A stretch of DNA of 64,000 bases from Flavobacteriaceae bacterium UBA3611 (GCA_002375495.1 DFLU01000005.1:62001-126000), one strand, 5' to 3'. Counted from the stretch's first letter, positions 26,519-36,423 are shown. Numbers and translations are program-made. The notes: generated by a model not told the origin, from the sequence alone.

Positions 26519-27202
26519 CTACAGATGTTTCTTTAAGTCTAGCAGGTGATTTACAGAAATATATTGTGAAGGTACTTCCTCTTTCCTATAGTTATAGAAT
26601 ATAGGTTTCATCCCTACTGCCTGCGCACCCAATATATCGGCCTCAAACGTATCACCAATCATAACACTACCGGTAGGGGTTGCGTTAGCTTGTTGCATCG
26701 CGTACTCAAACACCAGCTTGTTTGGTTTTTTCACTCCAACCTCTTCGGAAGTAGTGACCGTTTTAAAAAAATTTTCAATCCCACTCGTTTTCAACTTTAT
26801 CCCTTGTACTTCTGTAAAACCGTTTGTGATGATATGCATGGTATAGCGCGATTTTAGATAGTCTAATATTTCCAACGCCCCATCTAACAGGTGGTTATTT
26901 ACTGGGAGTTCATCTATATACGAAACAGCAATCGCATCGATAATAGTTGTTGGATACGACAATTTGAATTCTACAAAAGTATCTACGAGCCTTCCTCTGC
27001 GCAAGGCTTGCTTTGTAACACGTTCTTCTCTATAGGCCTTCCAGTAATTAAAATTGATCGGCTCATAAACTTTCAGAAAATCTTCGAGTACCAATGGAAT
27101 TTCATGTTTCTGAAAGACCCTCTGAAATGCCAACCCAGAATTCCGGTCGAAATCCCATAAGGTATGGTCTAAATCGAAAAATACATCGGTTATCTTATTC
27201 AT
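26519..27202 (-). CDS. YjjG-family HAD nucleotidase
   Basis: 227 residues. HAD motif I is FFDLDHTLWDFD with both catalytic aspartates, motif II is HIITNGFTE, the motif III lysine is in GVKKPNKLVFEYA, and motif IV is MIGDTFEADILGA. These features and the length match YjjG (pyrimidine 5'-nucleotidase that removes non-canonical nucleotides). It overlaps the upstream deacetylase-like gene by 8 bp. Confidence 0.88.
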   Translation of the reverse strand: MNKITDVFFDLDHTLWDFDRNSGLAFQRVFQKHEIPLVLEDFLKVYEPINFNYWKAYREERVTKQALRRGRLVDTFVEFKLSYPTTIIDAIAVSYIDELPVNNHLLDGALEILDYLKSRYTMHIITNGFTEVQGIKLKTSGIENFFKTVTTSEEVGVKKPNKLVFEYAMQQANATPTGSVMIGDTFEADILGAQAVGMKPIFYNYRKEEVPSQYISVNHLLDLKKHL

Positions 27203-28487
27203 ATTGCTGTAATATTTCTGAAAACAACGTTCTCCAAATTATATTTTCATCTTCTCCCATAAAATCTTCATTTCTGAAAACCATGCTAAAGGTACCATTT
27301 ACCAATTTTGTCTGTGCTAACAACTGGTGTACCTTTTTTTCTATTTCATGGTCTGGAAGTGAAGTCAATGCCGTGGTTGTTACGGCTATAGGGTGTAATA
27401 GCAATGGGGTTTTTATTTCAAAATCTAGGTCGTAGAATAAAAATGGCGTACAAGTACCCGCACGAAAACCGGGTGTGTCATGGTAGGCCATTGTAAAGTC
27501 CTTTGCAATCTCGAGTTCAATTAAGTTTCGGTAATTTTCGGGTAGGTCTAAGAAGAAATTGGCTTGTTTGCTAGAGACCAGCGTTCGGTTGGTGATTTGC
27601 TCCATCCGCTTTTTCTCTTTCCGCAGTATTTCAAACTTCTCTAGCGACGATCCGGAGTACAGCAAACCGATTTCCTTATAATCCCCAACATACTTCACCA
27701 ATTGTCTAAATGCTTTTCGATGGGTATTTAAACTGTCTTGGTACATTTCGTTTTCGCCCAGCAAGAAGAAGGCGGTCATTTTCGATGTACTGCGCTTCAC
27801 AATATTTACGACCCATGTAAAGGTGTCGTACGGATCTTTGCGAAGCCCCAATAACACTTGTGTTCGTTTAAAAACTTCTTTAAATTTTAATTTTGAAAGA
27901 TCGTTTGCATAGCCCATCACAGACCTGAACATTCCCTTCTGATTGTATAGAAATGGGCGCTGTACATGCAAAAGATTATGAATTATTACTTTTTTCTTCG
28001 GAATTGTAATCGCCGGGAACGTTTCAGTAAGTAGCTTACCAATTTTATAAGCCCAAATATCGATGACAGGAAGTTCTAAAAACTCATTTTGAAAAGCAAT
28101 ACTCTCTGAAGCAGGAAACCTACCTTTAGCATCTCTCACATGTGGAAGATATTCTTCATAACGACTTAACAAATAAAACGCCGCAGAAAACACATCGAAG
28201 GGAATGGCACTTTTTTCACTGGTTGCAAAAAAAGCAGGTACTGTTTCCCAGTTTTTAACCTGTATGGTGATATCTTCAATACCCTGTTGCGATAACAATC
28301 CGAATTCTTGCACAAACAACTCATTGGCCAAAGATTGTTTGCCATACGACATCTTCGGACCGTTATGGCCTACAAACTCTTCTAACACCGAGGTAAATGC
28401 AATATCTAGCCCCAAAATTCGGAATAGCATATGTTTAAAAACATAGGTAAATCGTGTGGTGACCTTTTGAGTGTAAATTAATAACAT
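27195..28487 (-). CDS. Polysaccharide-deacetylase-family protein with DUF7033-like N-domain
   Basis: 430 residues. The segment PFDVFSAAFYLLSRYEEY and the following RFPASES are typical of the flavobacterial proteins annotated as polysaccharide deacetylase family with an N-terminal DUF7033-like region. The C-terminal half has TIM-barrel-like spacing with GLLYSGSSLEKFE and YHDTPGFRAGTCTPF, but the metal-binding His/Asp set of NodB-type enzymes is not obvious, so activity is uncertain. No signal peptide is visible. It overlaps the downstream nucleotidase gene. Confidence 0.65.
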   Translation of the reverse strand: MLLIYTQKVTTRFTYVFKHMLFRILGLDIAFTSVLEEFVGHNGPKMSYGKQSLANELFVQEFGLLSQQGIEDITIQVKNWETVPAFFATSEKSAIPFDVFSAAFYLLSRYEEYLPHVRDAKGRFPASESIAFQNEFLELPVIDIWAYKIGKLLTETFPAITIPKKKVIIHNLLHVQRPFLYNQKGMFRSVMGYANDLSKLKFKEVFKRTQVLLGLRKDPYDTFTWVVNIVKRSTSKMTAFFLLGENEMYQDSLNTHRKAFRQLVKYVGDYKEIGLLYSGSSLEKFEILRKEKKRMEQITNRTLVSSKQANFFLDLPENYRNLIELEIAKDFTMAYHDTPGFRAGTCTPFLFYDLDFEIKTPLLLHPIAVTTTALTSLPDHEIEKKVHQLLAQTKLVNGTFSMVFRNEDFMGEDENIIWRTLFSEILQQYE

Positions 28488-28582
28488 CGTAAAGTAAAAC
28501 TAACAAAATTACAAGGCAGTAGGAACTAATTTTACGCCTATTTATAAATTCATCAAGCTTACTACACAAGCTATCAAATATG

Positions 28583-29284
28583 TCACAGCAAACCTTCGTC
28601 TGCAAAGCTGAAATAAGCACTTTCGGTTAAAATAACATGATCTAGTACTTTAACGTCTAATTGTTGACCCGCAACCGTTAGCTTTTTGGTAAGCGAGATA
28701 TCTGCTTTGCTTGGTTTTAATGTACCACTTGGGTGGTTATGGGCCAATATAATAGCCACCGCTCCCAACAGTAAAGCATTCTTAAACACGATACGAACAT
28801 CGACCAATGTACCGGTTATACCTCCTTTGCTAAGTTGCACCGATTGCAATACTTTGTTAGAATTGTCTACATACACAATCCAAAATTCTTCGTGCGGCAA
28901 TTCCCCTAGTACTGGTTGTAAGAGCCTAAAAACAGCCTCACTAGAGGTTAGTTTAGGTTTCTTAGGACTTTCTTGGGCACCTCGTCTACGACCCAATTCT
29001 AGTGCTGCAGCAATGGTAACGGCTTTAGCTTCGCCAATACCTTTAAACTCCATAAGCTCGTTAATGGCCATTTTTCCCAATGTATTTAAATTGTATTCAC
29101 TGTGCGCTAAAATGCGTTGGCTTAATGTTACGGCACTCTCGGCTCGACTACCACTACCAATGAGCAAAGCGATAAGTTCTGCGTCTGAAAGTGCTGTTCG
29201 GCCTTTGTCCAATAACTTTTCTCTGGGGCGGTCATCTTCACTCCAGTTTTTGATTGAAAAGGAAGTAGTCTTCGATTTGTTCAA
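28583..29284 (-). CDS. radC: RadC-family JAMM-domain protein
   Basis: 233 residues. A helix-hairpin-helix-like region (LMEFKGIGEAKAVTIAAALE) precedes the JAMM metal-binding motif HNHPSGTLKPSKAD, the hallmark of RadC/UPF0758. Despite the name, a DNA repair role is doubtful in the family. It is divergent from the DUF1569 gene; a TATCTTTA -7-like box on the minus strand at 29,296-29,303 may drive it. Confidence 0.92.
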   Translation of the reverse strand: MNKSKTTSFSIKNWSEDDRPREKLLDKGRTALSDAELIALLIGSGSRAESAVTLSQRILAHSEYNLNTLGKMAINELMEFKGIGEAKAVTIAAALELGRRRGAQESPKKPKLTSSEAVFRLLQPVLGELPHEEFWIVYVDNSNKVLQSVQLSKGGITGTLVDVRIVFKNALLLGAVAIILAHNHPSGTLKPSKADISLTKKLTVAGQQLDVKVLDHVILTESAYFSFADEGLL

Positions 29285-29335
29285 TTTGTTTTTACTAAAG
29301 ATAATGATGTACCTTTATAGAATAACAACAATCAG

Positions 29336-29356
29336 AACTTATAACTCGTAATTCAT
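29336..29356 (+). repeat. Degenerate 7-bp repeat overlapping a start codon
   Basis: Three 7-bp units AACTTAT, AACTCGT, AATTCAT. The ATG of the next gene (29,355-29,357) starts inside the last unit. The same AACTCAT unit is repeated at 60,502-60,540. It sits where the ribosome-binding region should be. Confidence 0.55.
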
Positions 29357-29798
29357 GAATTCACTATTCGAAACAGCCGCTTACAACGAGATACGGTCTA
29401 GGCTCGACCAATTAGAACCCGATGCAACTAAACAATGGGGCACTATGGATGCTGGCCAGATGCTACACCATTGTCAAGCACCGCTAAATGTTTTGTTGGA
29501 AAAAAAGGAGTACGGATTAAAACCAAATTGGTTTGCAAAAACATTTTTCAAAAAAGCGATGTATAGCGATAAACCTTGGAGAAAAAACCTGCCTACCATG
29601 AAACAATTTAGAGAAACGGAACAGCGTGATTTCAACAAAGAGAAAAAAGCGCTCGAAACGTTGTTAGAGGAAGTAAATGCGCAACGTGATCGGCAAGAAT
29701 GGCAAGCACACCCTACTTTTGGAGCACTTACCAAAGAACAATGGGGCAAAATGCAGTACAAACATCTAGACCATCACTTCCGACAGTTTGGAGTATAA
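29355..29798 (+). CDS. DUF1569 (DinB-like) protein
   Basis: 147 residues, cytoplasmic, four-helix type. The pattern WGTMDAGQMLHHCQAPLNVL near the N-terminus and KMQYKHLDHHFRQFGV at the C-terminus supply the histidines of a DinB-like metal site, as in DUF1569 proteins. Function unknown. The start codon lies within a degenerate 7-bp repeat. It is convergent with the DUF2807 gene, 4 bp apart. Confidence 0.8.
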   Translation: MNSLFETAAYNEIRSRLDQLEPDATKQWGTMDAGQMLHHCQAPLNVLLEKKEYGLKPNWFAKTFFKKAMYSDKPWRKNLPTMKQFRETEQRDFNKEKKALETLLEEVNAQRDRQEWQAHPTFGALTKEQWGKMQYKHLDHHFRQFGV

Positions 29799-29802
29799 AT
29801 GT

Positions 29803-30558
29803 TTATTCGAAAATTAGCTTTCCGCGAAATTGTTCTTCCACATCTACAAAGGGCGGACGGTTTTTAGAGATAACATCGCCAATACTGATGATTACTCCGC
29901 GAATACTATCGGTAGGAAAGCAAATAATCTTATTGGTACTTCTATGGAAAATATTGATACTTTTCGCTTCTAATTCGGCTGCCTCCACACGTACATCGCC
30001 ATCAAATAAGCCAATTTGAAATCCACGGGTTTTTCCTTTAAGGCGATAGGTAGAAACTCCATTTGCGTTTATGATAATTCCACCCGTATCTAATTCATCT
30101 AGATCGAAATCTCCATCAATATGGAATTCGTCTTCTACCAACCTGTCTTCAGAAACAAGTTCTAACCTTTCAAAACGAATTGTTCCGATATCTTCTACCG
30201 TACTACCTGAGCTATTTCTGATGATGTCTATATCTGGAGAAGTTACGTACACCTTTGTGGTTTCAAATTCTCGAAGCAAGTTACAGCTGTTGTTATCTTT
30301 CAGTTTTAGTATACTATCTTCTACTCTTACTTTTACCTCATTCATTAGGTTTTCAGGTGCTTCTACCACTACTCTTTGCACAGGACCTTGTGAGATATAT
30401 AGTTTCACCCGATCGAAAACAATAATACGCTTAAAGACCTCTAAATCGATTTCCTTCTGAATCAATGCCCCATCTGTCTGGAAACAGTCGGGACTATTTT
30501 CAGAACTACACCCCCAAATGAGGGCCAATACGCAACAATAAAATAGTTTTTTCATCAT
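29803..30558 (-). CDS. GIN-domain (DUF2807) lipoprotein
   Basis: 251 residues, lipoprotein cysteine at residue 17 (IWGC followed by SSEN). The mature protein is made of repeated short beta-strands and contains EIDLEVFKRIIVFDRVKLYI and SSGSTVEDIG, the solenoid pattern of the putative auto-transporter adhesin head GIN domain. The role in Bacteroidota is unclear. The gene follows the acyloxyacyl-hydrolase-like gene by 2 bp, so the two are co-transcribed. Confidence 0.82.
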   Translation of the reverse strand: MMKKLFYCCVLALIWGCSSENSPDCFQTDGALIQKEIDLEVFKRIIVFDRVKLYISQGPVQRVVVEAPENLMNEVKVRVEDSILKLKDNNSCNLLREFETTKVYVTSPDIDIIRNSSGSTVEDIGTIRFERLELVSEDRLVEDEFHIDGDFDLDELDTGGIIINANGVSTYRLKGKTRGFQIGLFDGDVRVEAAELEAKSINIFHRSTNKIICFPTDSIRGVIISIGDVISKNRPPFVDVEEQFRGKLIFE

Positions 30559-30560
30559 AA

Positions 30561-31670
30561 TTACAGTCGTATTCCTACACTAAATTCTACCGCCTCAGCT
30601 TTTGCATAATGTGCTTTTACTGTTACCGAACCAAAAATGCTATCGTCAAAGAAATATCTTTTCAATCCTAACCTGTTATACACCCTATTTTCAAACTCGT
30701 AGGGCCAATATACGTAATATCCTACTTGGGAAACAAATGCCACCCGATTGAACCGAAGTTCGTGGCCCACAAACACACCTATTCGTCTTGCATCTTCCCC
30801 GCCTTCAAGACCATCTCCTGGAAATGCAACAGACCGAAATTTTATAAGTTCTTCAATCATTCGAGAAATAAAGAGATCGGTTCCCAACTGAAAGGTGCTT
30901 TTGTAGTTAATACGCTTATCTACAAAAGCAGACAACGTAATAAACGGATATTGCCCCAACCCATTTACATCTGCCTCATTTACACCAGAACGAAACACCA
31001 CGTTGTATTTAAAACGTTCAGCATAATTTTTACTGCCCCACTCTACGGGCACCAATGCATCAGGATAGTTAATCGCATCAAAAAGATAGGTAGCTCCTGC
31101 ACTAATATAAAAGGTATTGGTACTATTGTTGGGTGCCTTAAAATTAGCATTTGAATAATGTATGACTCCCATCCCTACATTCACGCCCAAACCGTCGATA
31201 ATATTTTCTTTGGTATAGTTAAATTTCAATAAAGTAGAACTCAAAAACTTACTTCCGTAAGCATTGTTCTCAAAATTTGTATCTGGATGGTACGGATTGG
31301 TTGCGTACGCTATCCCCTGACCTACCCCAATAGAGAAATTTCGGTTCCAGAAGTAAAAATTAAAATGCCCGTAAAGGGAATGGTTTTCACCCAAAAATTG
31401 ATTGTCTAGATCTTGGTAGATATACGTAAAGCCCCAATCTGGATAGTTATAGCGTCCTTCCCATTCATTATAACCATACGGTTTTCGATTATAACTTAAA
31501 ATGAGCCCAGAAGGATGCCCCGTGATTAAATGCGAGATATCTGGGTTGTGCTCGATGATGGTACCATAAAAATATTCAGCTTTCAATTCGTGAAACTTGA
31601 GTTCATTTTGTTGCGCCACGAGCGATTGGCAAAACAGGGTTAGAACGAACAAGTAAAAGGTACCTTTCAT
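30561..31670 (-). CDS. Outer-membrane protein of the acyloxyacyl hydrolase / PagL type
   Basis: 369 residues with a signal peptide ending SLVAQQ and an alternating beta-strand pattern to the C-terminal FSVGIRL. The segment MGVIHYSNANFKAPNNSTN resembles the catalytic His-x-Ser region of PagL lipid A 3-O-deacylases. It is about twice the length of PagL, as is usual for the flavobacterial members. It may remove acyl chains from lipid A; activity is inferred only from family likeness. Confidence 0.7.
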   Translation of the reverse strand: MKGTFYLFVLTLFCQSLVAQQNELKFHELKAEYFYGTIIEHNPDISHLITGHPSGLILSYNRKPYGYNEWEGRYNYPDWGFTYIYQDLDNQFLGENHSLYGHFNFYFWNRNFSIGVGQGIAYATNPYHPDTNFENNAYGSKFLSSTLLKFNYTKENIIDGLGVNVGMGVIHYSNANFKAPNNSTNTFYISAGATYLFDAINYPDALVPVEWGSKNYAERFKYNVVFRSGVNEADVNGLGQYPFITLSAFVDKRINYKSTFQLGTDLFISRMIEELIKFRSVAFPGDGLEGGEDARRIGVFVGHELRFNRVAFVSQVGYYVYWPYEFENRVYNRLGLKRYFFDDSIFGSVTVKAHYAKAEAVEFSVGIRL

Positions 31671-31781
31671 ATTTTTAAAAACGCGTAAATATACAAGAAA
31701 CTTAAAATAGTAGCCATGGCTTTTTGCACTATTTAAAACTTCACTCCCATTAGGGAAACGCGCTTAAAATTACCTTAGTAT

Positions 31782-32738
31782 TTAAAAAACAGAAGCAGCA
31801 ATTGCTTTTATATTGTCACTTTTCCCCATAGAGTAATAATGGAGTATCGGCACCCCTTGCGCCACCAGTTCTTTGCTTTGTTCAATACACCATTCTATAC
31901 CGACTTGCCGTACAGCATGATTATCTTTACATTTTACCACTTCCATGATCAGATCATCAGGTAATTCTAAACTAAACCGATGCGGTATTAAATTGAGCTG
32001 CTTTTTTGTGGCAATTGGTTTTAAGCCGGGGATAATTGGGACGGTAATCCCCGCTGCTCTGCACTTAGCTACAAACTGAAAAAACTTGGTATTGTCAAAA
32101 AACATCTGTGTTACGATGTACGTAGCTCCCTTTTTTACTTTTTCTTTGAGGAAATGGATATCGCTGTCTAAACTTGGGGCTTCCATGTGCTTTTCGGGAT
32201 AACCAGCCACACCAATACAAAAATTAGTCGGGGTGTTGTTTTGTAGTTCTTCATCTAGGTACAAGCCTTGGTTCAATTGCGAAATTTGCCCTACCAGTTC
32301 ATCGGCATACCGATGTCCGTCTTTTTCGGGTTTAAAATACGTTTCGCTCTTCACTGCATCACCCCGCAGTGCCATCACATTGTCAATTCCTAGAAAGCCA
32401 AGATCTATCAAAAAGTTTTCGGTGTCTTCCTTACTAAAACCACCACATAAAATATGCGGTATCGCATCTACATGGTATCTGTTCTGGATGGCCGCACAAA
32501 TTCCCACGGTACCCGGACGTTTACGCACCACCTTTTTCTCTAACAATCCATTTTCTAACTCTTTGTAAACATACTCTTCTCTGTGGTAGGTTACATCTAT
32601 AAAGGGCGGATTAAACTCCATAAGCGGGTCAATTCCATCAAAGATAGAGGTTATGTTCTGCCCTTTTAAAGGGGGTAAAATTTCAAACGAAAACCGGGTA
32701 GTTCCGTTTGCTTTTTTGATATGATCGGTCACTTTCAT
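31782..32738 (-). CDS. metF: 5,10-methylenetetrahydrofolate reductase
   Basis: 318 residues, TIM barrel with FAD. The N-terminal FSFEILPPLKG holds the catalytic glutamate, IDNVMALRGD is the folate/FAD signature, and TYIVTQMFFDNTKFFQF and PIIPGLKPI follow. It makes 5-methyl-THF, the methyl donor for MetH. It starts one base after the MetH C-terminal gene, at the end of the SAM-I riboswitch-controlled unit. Confidence 0.97.
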   Translation of the reverse strand: MKVTDHIKKANGTTRFSFEILPPLKGQNITSIFDGIDPLMEFNPPFIDVTYHREEYVYKELENGLLEKKVVRKRPGTVGICAAIQNRYHVDAIPHILCGGFSKEDTENFLIDLGFLGIDNVMALRGDAVKSETYFKPEKDGHRYADELVGQISQLNQGLYLDEELQNNTPTNFCIGVAGYPEKHMEAPSLDSDIHFLKEKVKKGATYIVTQMFFDNTKFFQFVAKCRAAGITVPIIPGLKPIATKKQLNLIPHRFSLELPDDLIMEVVKCKDNHAVRQVGIEWCIEQSKELVAQGVPILHYYSMGKSDNIKAIAASVF

Positions 32739-32739
32739 G

Positions 32740-35460
32740 CTATTCTGCTAAATTTGGTTGCAACCATTTGATTGCCTTTTCTAATGAAATTTTCTTTCGT
32801 TTCGCATACGCGGAAACTTGATCTTGTTTAATTTTTCCGAGCCCGAAATACCGGGCGTCTGGATGGGCAAAATAATACCCAGATACCGAAGCGGCCGGCC
32901 ACATCGCCAAACTTTCAGTAAGTGCTACGCCTATGGCTTTTTGAACTCCTAAAAGCTTCCAAATGGTTTCTTTCTCTAAATGGTCGGGGCAGGCGGGATA
33001 CCCGGGAGCAGGGCGAATTCCGGTATACGCTTCTTTGATGAGTTGGTCATTATCTAATTGTTCATCGCTTGCATACCCCCAATGTTGCAGCCTAATTTCA
33101 CGATGCAGGTATTCAGCAAACGCCTCTGCCAATCGATCGGCCAACGCCTTTACCATAATGCTATTGTAATCGTCGTGGGCTGCTTCAAATGCTGCGGCTA
33201 ACTCAGCGGTACCAAAGCCTGTACTCACACAAAAACAGCCTATATAATCCTGAATTCCCGTTTCCTTCGGGGCAATAAAATCGGCCAAAGCCAGATTGGG
33301 TCGCCCAGCCGCCTTTTCTGATTGTTGTCGCAAGGTTCTAAAAGTAACCAACGGTGTTGCATTGCTACCCGTTTCCAAAGTATCTGGCGCATATACTTCA
33401 ATATCATCAAAGTGTACCGAATTAGCTGGAAACAGGCCAAAAACTGCTTTTGCGGTCAATTTTTCTTCGGAAATGATCGTTTTTAACAAGGCTTGGGCAT
33501 CTGCAAACAATTCGGTTGCTTGGGTTCCTACAATCGCATCATCCAAAATTGCAGGAAATCTCCCATGAAGATCCCAACTTCTGAAAAATGGCGTCCAATC
33601 TATAAACGGAATCAATTTTTCTAAATCGAATGCCTCCATTTTTTGAATCCCGAGTTGGTTTGGTCTCGCTATCTTAGTTGTGTGCCAATCGATTGGAAAT
33701 TTGTTGGTTCGCGCCTCTTCCAGTGTCACATACCGTTTTATTTGCTGTCGGGATAGAAATCCGTCGCGGAACGTGGCATATTCTTCCTTAATTTTCTGGA
33801 TATAACCTTCTTTGCGGTCTTTTTGCAACAAATCGCCAACCACCGTTACCGCTCGCGAAGCATCATTTACGTGTACCACGGCACTTTTGTATTGGGGGTC
33901 AATTTTAACAGCCGTGTGGGCTTTACTGGTGGTCGCTCCTCCAATAAGTAAAGGCACTTCAAAATCTTGGCGCTGCATTTCCTTTGCTAAAAACACCATT
34001 TCGTCTAGAGAAGGCGTGATAAGACCGCTCAACCCGATGATATCTACTTGATGGGATTTTGCTTCGGAAATAATCTTTTCTGGGGCCACCATCACGCCCA
34101 AATCGACTATTTCGTAATTATTACATGCGAGTACCACCGAAACAATATTCTTACCTATATCGTGTACGTCGCCTTTTACGGTTGCCATTAGAACTTTTCC
34201 AGCCGATTTGCTCACGGTTCCCTTTTCGTCGAAAATAAAAGGTTCTAGATAGGCGACCGCTTTTTTCATTACCCGGGCACTTTTTACCACCTGTGGCAAG
34301 AACATTTTTCCACTTCCGAAGAGATCACCCACTACATTCATTCCAATCATTAAGTGGCCTTCGATCACCTCAATTGGTTTTGAAGCTTGTTGACGTGCTT
34401 CTTCAATATCTTCTATGACAAAAGCGTCTATCCCCTTTACCAACGCCCTGGTAATTCGGTCCTGTAACGGCTCGGTTCGCCATGACATATCTGCTGTTCG
34501 CTCTTTGGTGCTTCCTTTTACGGTCTCGGCAAAATCGAGCAAGCGTTCGGTGGCATCTTCACGTCTGTTCAGAATGACATCTTCAACGCGTTCGAGCAAA
34601 TCTTTTGGAATTTGGTCGTACACTTCCAACAAGGTCGGATTTACAATTCCGATGTTCATACCAGCTTGAATCGCGTGATATAAAAACACCGAATGCATGG
34701 CTTCACGAACAGGATCGTTTCCTCGAAAACTAAAAGACACATTGCTCACTCCGCCACTCACACTGCAATGAGGCAAGTTGTTTCGCACCCAGCGTGTAGC
34801 CTCGATAAAATCGACTGCATTGTTACGGTGCTCATCCATTCCTGTAGCCACCGGAAAAATATTTAAATCGAATATGATATCTTCAGGTGCAAACTGTACG
34901 GTGTCGACTAAGATTCGGTACGAACGCTCTGCAATTTCGATGCGTCGTTCGTAGTTATCGGCCTGACCCACCTCATCGAATGCCATGACAATTACCGCCG
35001 CTCCATAGCGTTTCACCAAGGTAGCCTGTTCAATAAAAGCTGCTTCTCCTTCTTTCAAACTAATAGAATTCACCACACATTTTCCTTGTACCACTTGCAA
35101 ACCAGCCTCGATAATTTCCCATTTTGAACTATCAATCATGATGGGTACCCGTGCAATATCAGGTTCTGCCACCACGAGGTTTAAAAATTTCACCATTGCG
35201 GCTTTCCCATCAATTAGCCCGTCGTCCATATTGATATCGATAATCTGTGCTCCTCCTTCTACCTGATGGCGTGCAATATCGAGTGCTTCTTCAAAGTTTT
35301 CTTCATTTATAAGTCGAAAAAATTTTCGCGAACCCGCCACATTGGTACGTTCGCCCACATTGATAAAATTGCTTTCTGGGGTGATGACAAGAGGTTCTAG
35401 ACCAGAAAGCTTTAGGTATTTTGGTTGATGGTTTACAGTTGATAGTTGTTGGTTATGCAT
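32740..35460 (-). CDS. metH: Cobalamin-dependent methionine synthase, C-terminal subunit of a split MetH
   Basis: 906 residues. In order: pterin-binding domain (about 20-290, NFINVGERTNVAGSRKF), cobalamin cap (about 300-390), B12-binding domain (about 395-530) with the axial-histidine motif DVHDIGKNIV, and the S-adenosylmethionine-binding reactivation domain with GIRPAPGYPACPDH. The homocysteine-binding domain is absent and is encoded separately at 36,420-37,433. The first 13 residues (MHNQQLSTVNHQP) are read from a degenerate 7-bp repeat, and no later methionine fits, so the repeat seems to have supplied the start codon. Split MetH is common in this phylum. Confidence 0.95.
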   Translation of the reverse strand: MHNQQLSTVNHQPKYLKLSGLEPLVITPESNFINVGERTNVAGSRKFFRLINEENFEEALDIARHQVEGGAQIIDINMDDGLIDGKAAMVKFLNLVVAEPDIARVPIMIDSSKWEIIEAGLQVVQGKCVVNSISLKEGEAAFIEQATLVKRYGAAVIVMAFDEVGQADNYERRIEIAERSYRILVDTVQFAPEDIIFDLNIFPVATGMDEHRNNAVDFIEATRWVRNNLPHCSVSGGVSNVSFSFRGNDPVREAMHSVFLYHAIQAGMNIGIVNPTLLEVYDQIPKDLLERVEDVILNRREDATERLLDFAETVKGSTKERTADMSWRTEPLQDRITRALVKGIDAFVIEDIEEARQQASKPIEVIEGHLMIGMNVVGDLFGSGKMFLPQVVKSARVMKKAVAYLEPFIFDEKGTVSKSAGKVLMATVKGDVHDIGKNIVSVVLACNNYEIVDLGVMVAPEKIISEAKSHQVDIIGLSGLITPSLDEMVFLAKEMQRQDFEVPLLIGGATTSKAHTAVKIDPQYKSAVVHVNDASRAVTVVGDLLQKDRKEGYIQKIKEEYATFRDGFLSRQQIKRYVTLEEARTNKFPIDWHTTKIARPNQLGIQKMEAFDLEKLIPFIDWTPFFRSWDLHGRFPAILDDAIVGTQATELFADAQALLKTIISEEKLTAKAVFGLFPANSVHFDDIEVYAPDTLETGSNATPLVTFRTLRQQSEKAAGRPNLALADFIAPKETGIQDYIGCFCVSTGFGTAELAAAFEAAHDDYNSIMVKALADRLAEAFAEYLHREIRLQHWGYASDEQLDNDQLIKEAYTGIRPAPGYPACPDHLEKETIWKLLGVQKAIGVALTESLAMWPAASVSGYYFAHPDARYFGLGKIKQDQVSAYAKRKKISLEKAIKWLQPNLAE
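35423..35452 (-). repeat. Degenerate 7-bp repeat at the metH start
   Basis: On the minus strand the units read ACAACT, ATCAACT, GTAAACC, ATCAACC with a period of 7. They encode residues 3-13 of the MetH subunit. Similar period-7 repeats occur elsewhere in the window. Confidence 0.5.
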
Positions 35461-35478
35461 TTTATTGTTCTGAAATTC

Positions 35479-36423
35479 TTAAAACGGTAAATTTTCTAAA
35501 TCAACATTCCCTCCCGAAAGGATGATTCCGACTTTTTGATCTTTAAAGGTTGCGGGTTGTTTTAGGACTGCAGCCAAGGGTACGGCACAACTGGGTTCAA
35601 TGACAATCTTCATTCGCTGCCAAATAAGCTTCATGGCATGTAAAATTTCATCTTCTTCTACCCGAATAATTTCTGACACCAATTTTTTAATGATCGGAAA
35701 GTTAATATCCCCCAGATGTGTACGAAGGCCATCGGCAATTGTGTTTACCGTCTCATTGGTCTCTATGCGACCCGACTGTAATGAACGATAGGCATCGTCT
35801 GCAGCAAAAGGCTCTCCTCCTATTGTTTTACAACCGCTGCCCAGATAATGCGAAGCTATCGCAGTACCCGCTACCAGTCCGCCGCCACCAACAGGCGTCA
35901 ATATATATGTAAGATCAGGGTGTTTTTGGAGTAGTTCGGCTGCTGCCGTGGCGTTTCCCAATATCACATCTAAATTGTTAGAGGGATGTAAAAAGGTAGC
36001 TCCCTTCTCGGCTTCGATAGTTGCAGATGTTGATTCCCTGGCGGCTAAGTTACTTTCACATTCTATAATTTTCGCGCCGTAACTCTTTACACCTTCCTTT
36101 TTTACTTTCGGGGCGTTTTTGGGCATGACTACATAGGCTTGCACTCCCAAATTCCTTGCTGCCAATGCTACTGCTTGGCCAAAATTTCCAGACGAATGCG
36201 TGACAACTCCTGCCTTTTTCTGTGCTTCGGAAAGATTATGGATGGCATGTACGGCACCCCTCATTTTGAAAGCCCCCATCTTTTGAAAATTCTCACATTT
36301 GAAGTAAAGTTGGGCTTCCGCCATTCGATTTATGGATGATGACGTTAGGATGGGCGTTTGGTGTACTAAAGGACCTACAATTGTGATAGCCCTTTTTAAT
36401 TGCTCTTGCGATGGTATGCTCAT
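35479..36423 (-). CDS. Threonine dehydratase / serine racemase-like PLP enzyme
   Basis: 314 residues, fold type II PLP enzyme. The PLP lysine is in ENFQKMGAFKMRGA, the phosphate-binding glycine loop is PVGGGGLVAG, and HSSGNFGQAVAL is the substrate loop. It lacks the C-terminal ACT-like regulatory domain of biosynthetic IlvA, which is about 500 residues, so it resembles catabolic threonine dehydratases, serine racemases and hydroxyaspartate ammonia-lyases. Its ATG overlaps the stop of the MetH N-terminal gene by 4 bp and it lies between the two halves of MetH, so it should be under the same SAM control. Confidence 0.88.
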   Translation of the reverse strand: MSIPSQEQLKRAITIVGPLVHQTPILTSSSINRMAEAQLYFKCENFQKMGAFKMRGAVHAIHNLSEAQKKAGVVTHSSGNFGQAVALAARNLGVQAYVVMPKNAPKVKKEGVKSYGAKIIECESNLAARESTSATIEAEKGATFLHPSNNLDVILGNATAAAELLQKHPDLTYILTPVGGGGLVAGTAIASHYLGSGCKTIGGEPFAADDAYRSLQSGRIETNETVNTIADGLRTHLGDINFPIIKKLVSEIIRVEEDEILHAMKLIWQRMKIVIEPSCAVPLAAVLKQPATFKDQKVGIILSGGNVDLENLPF

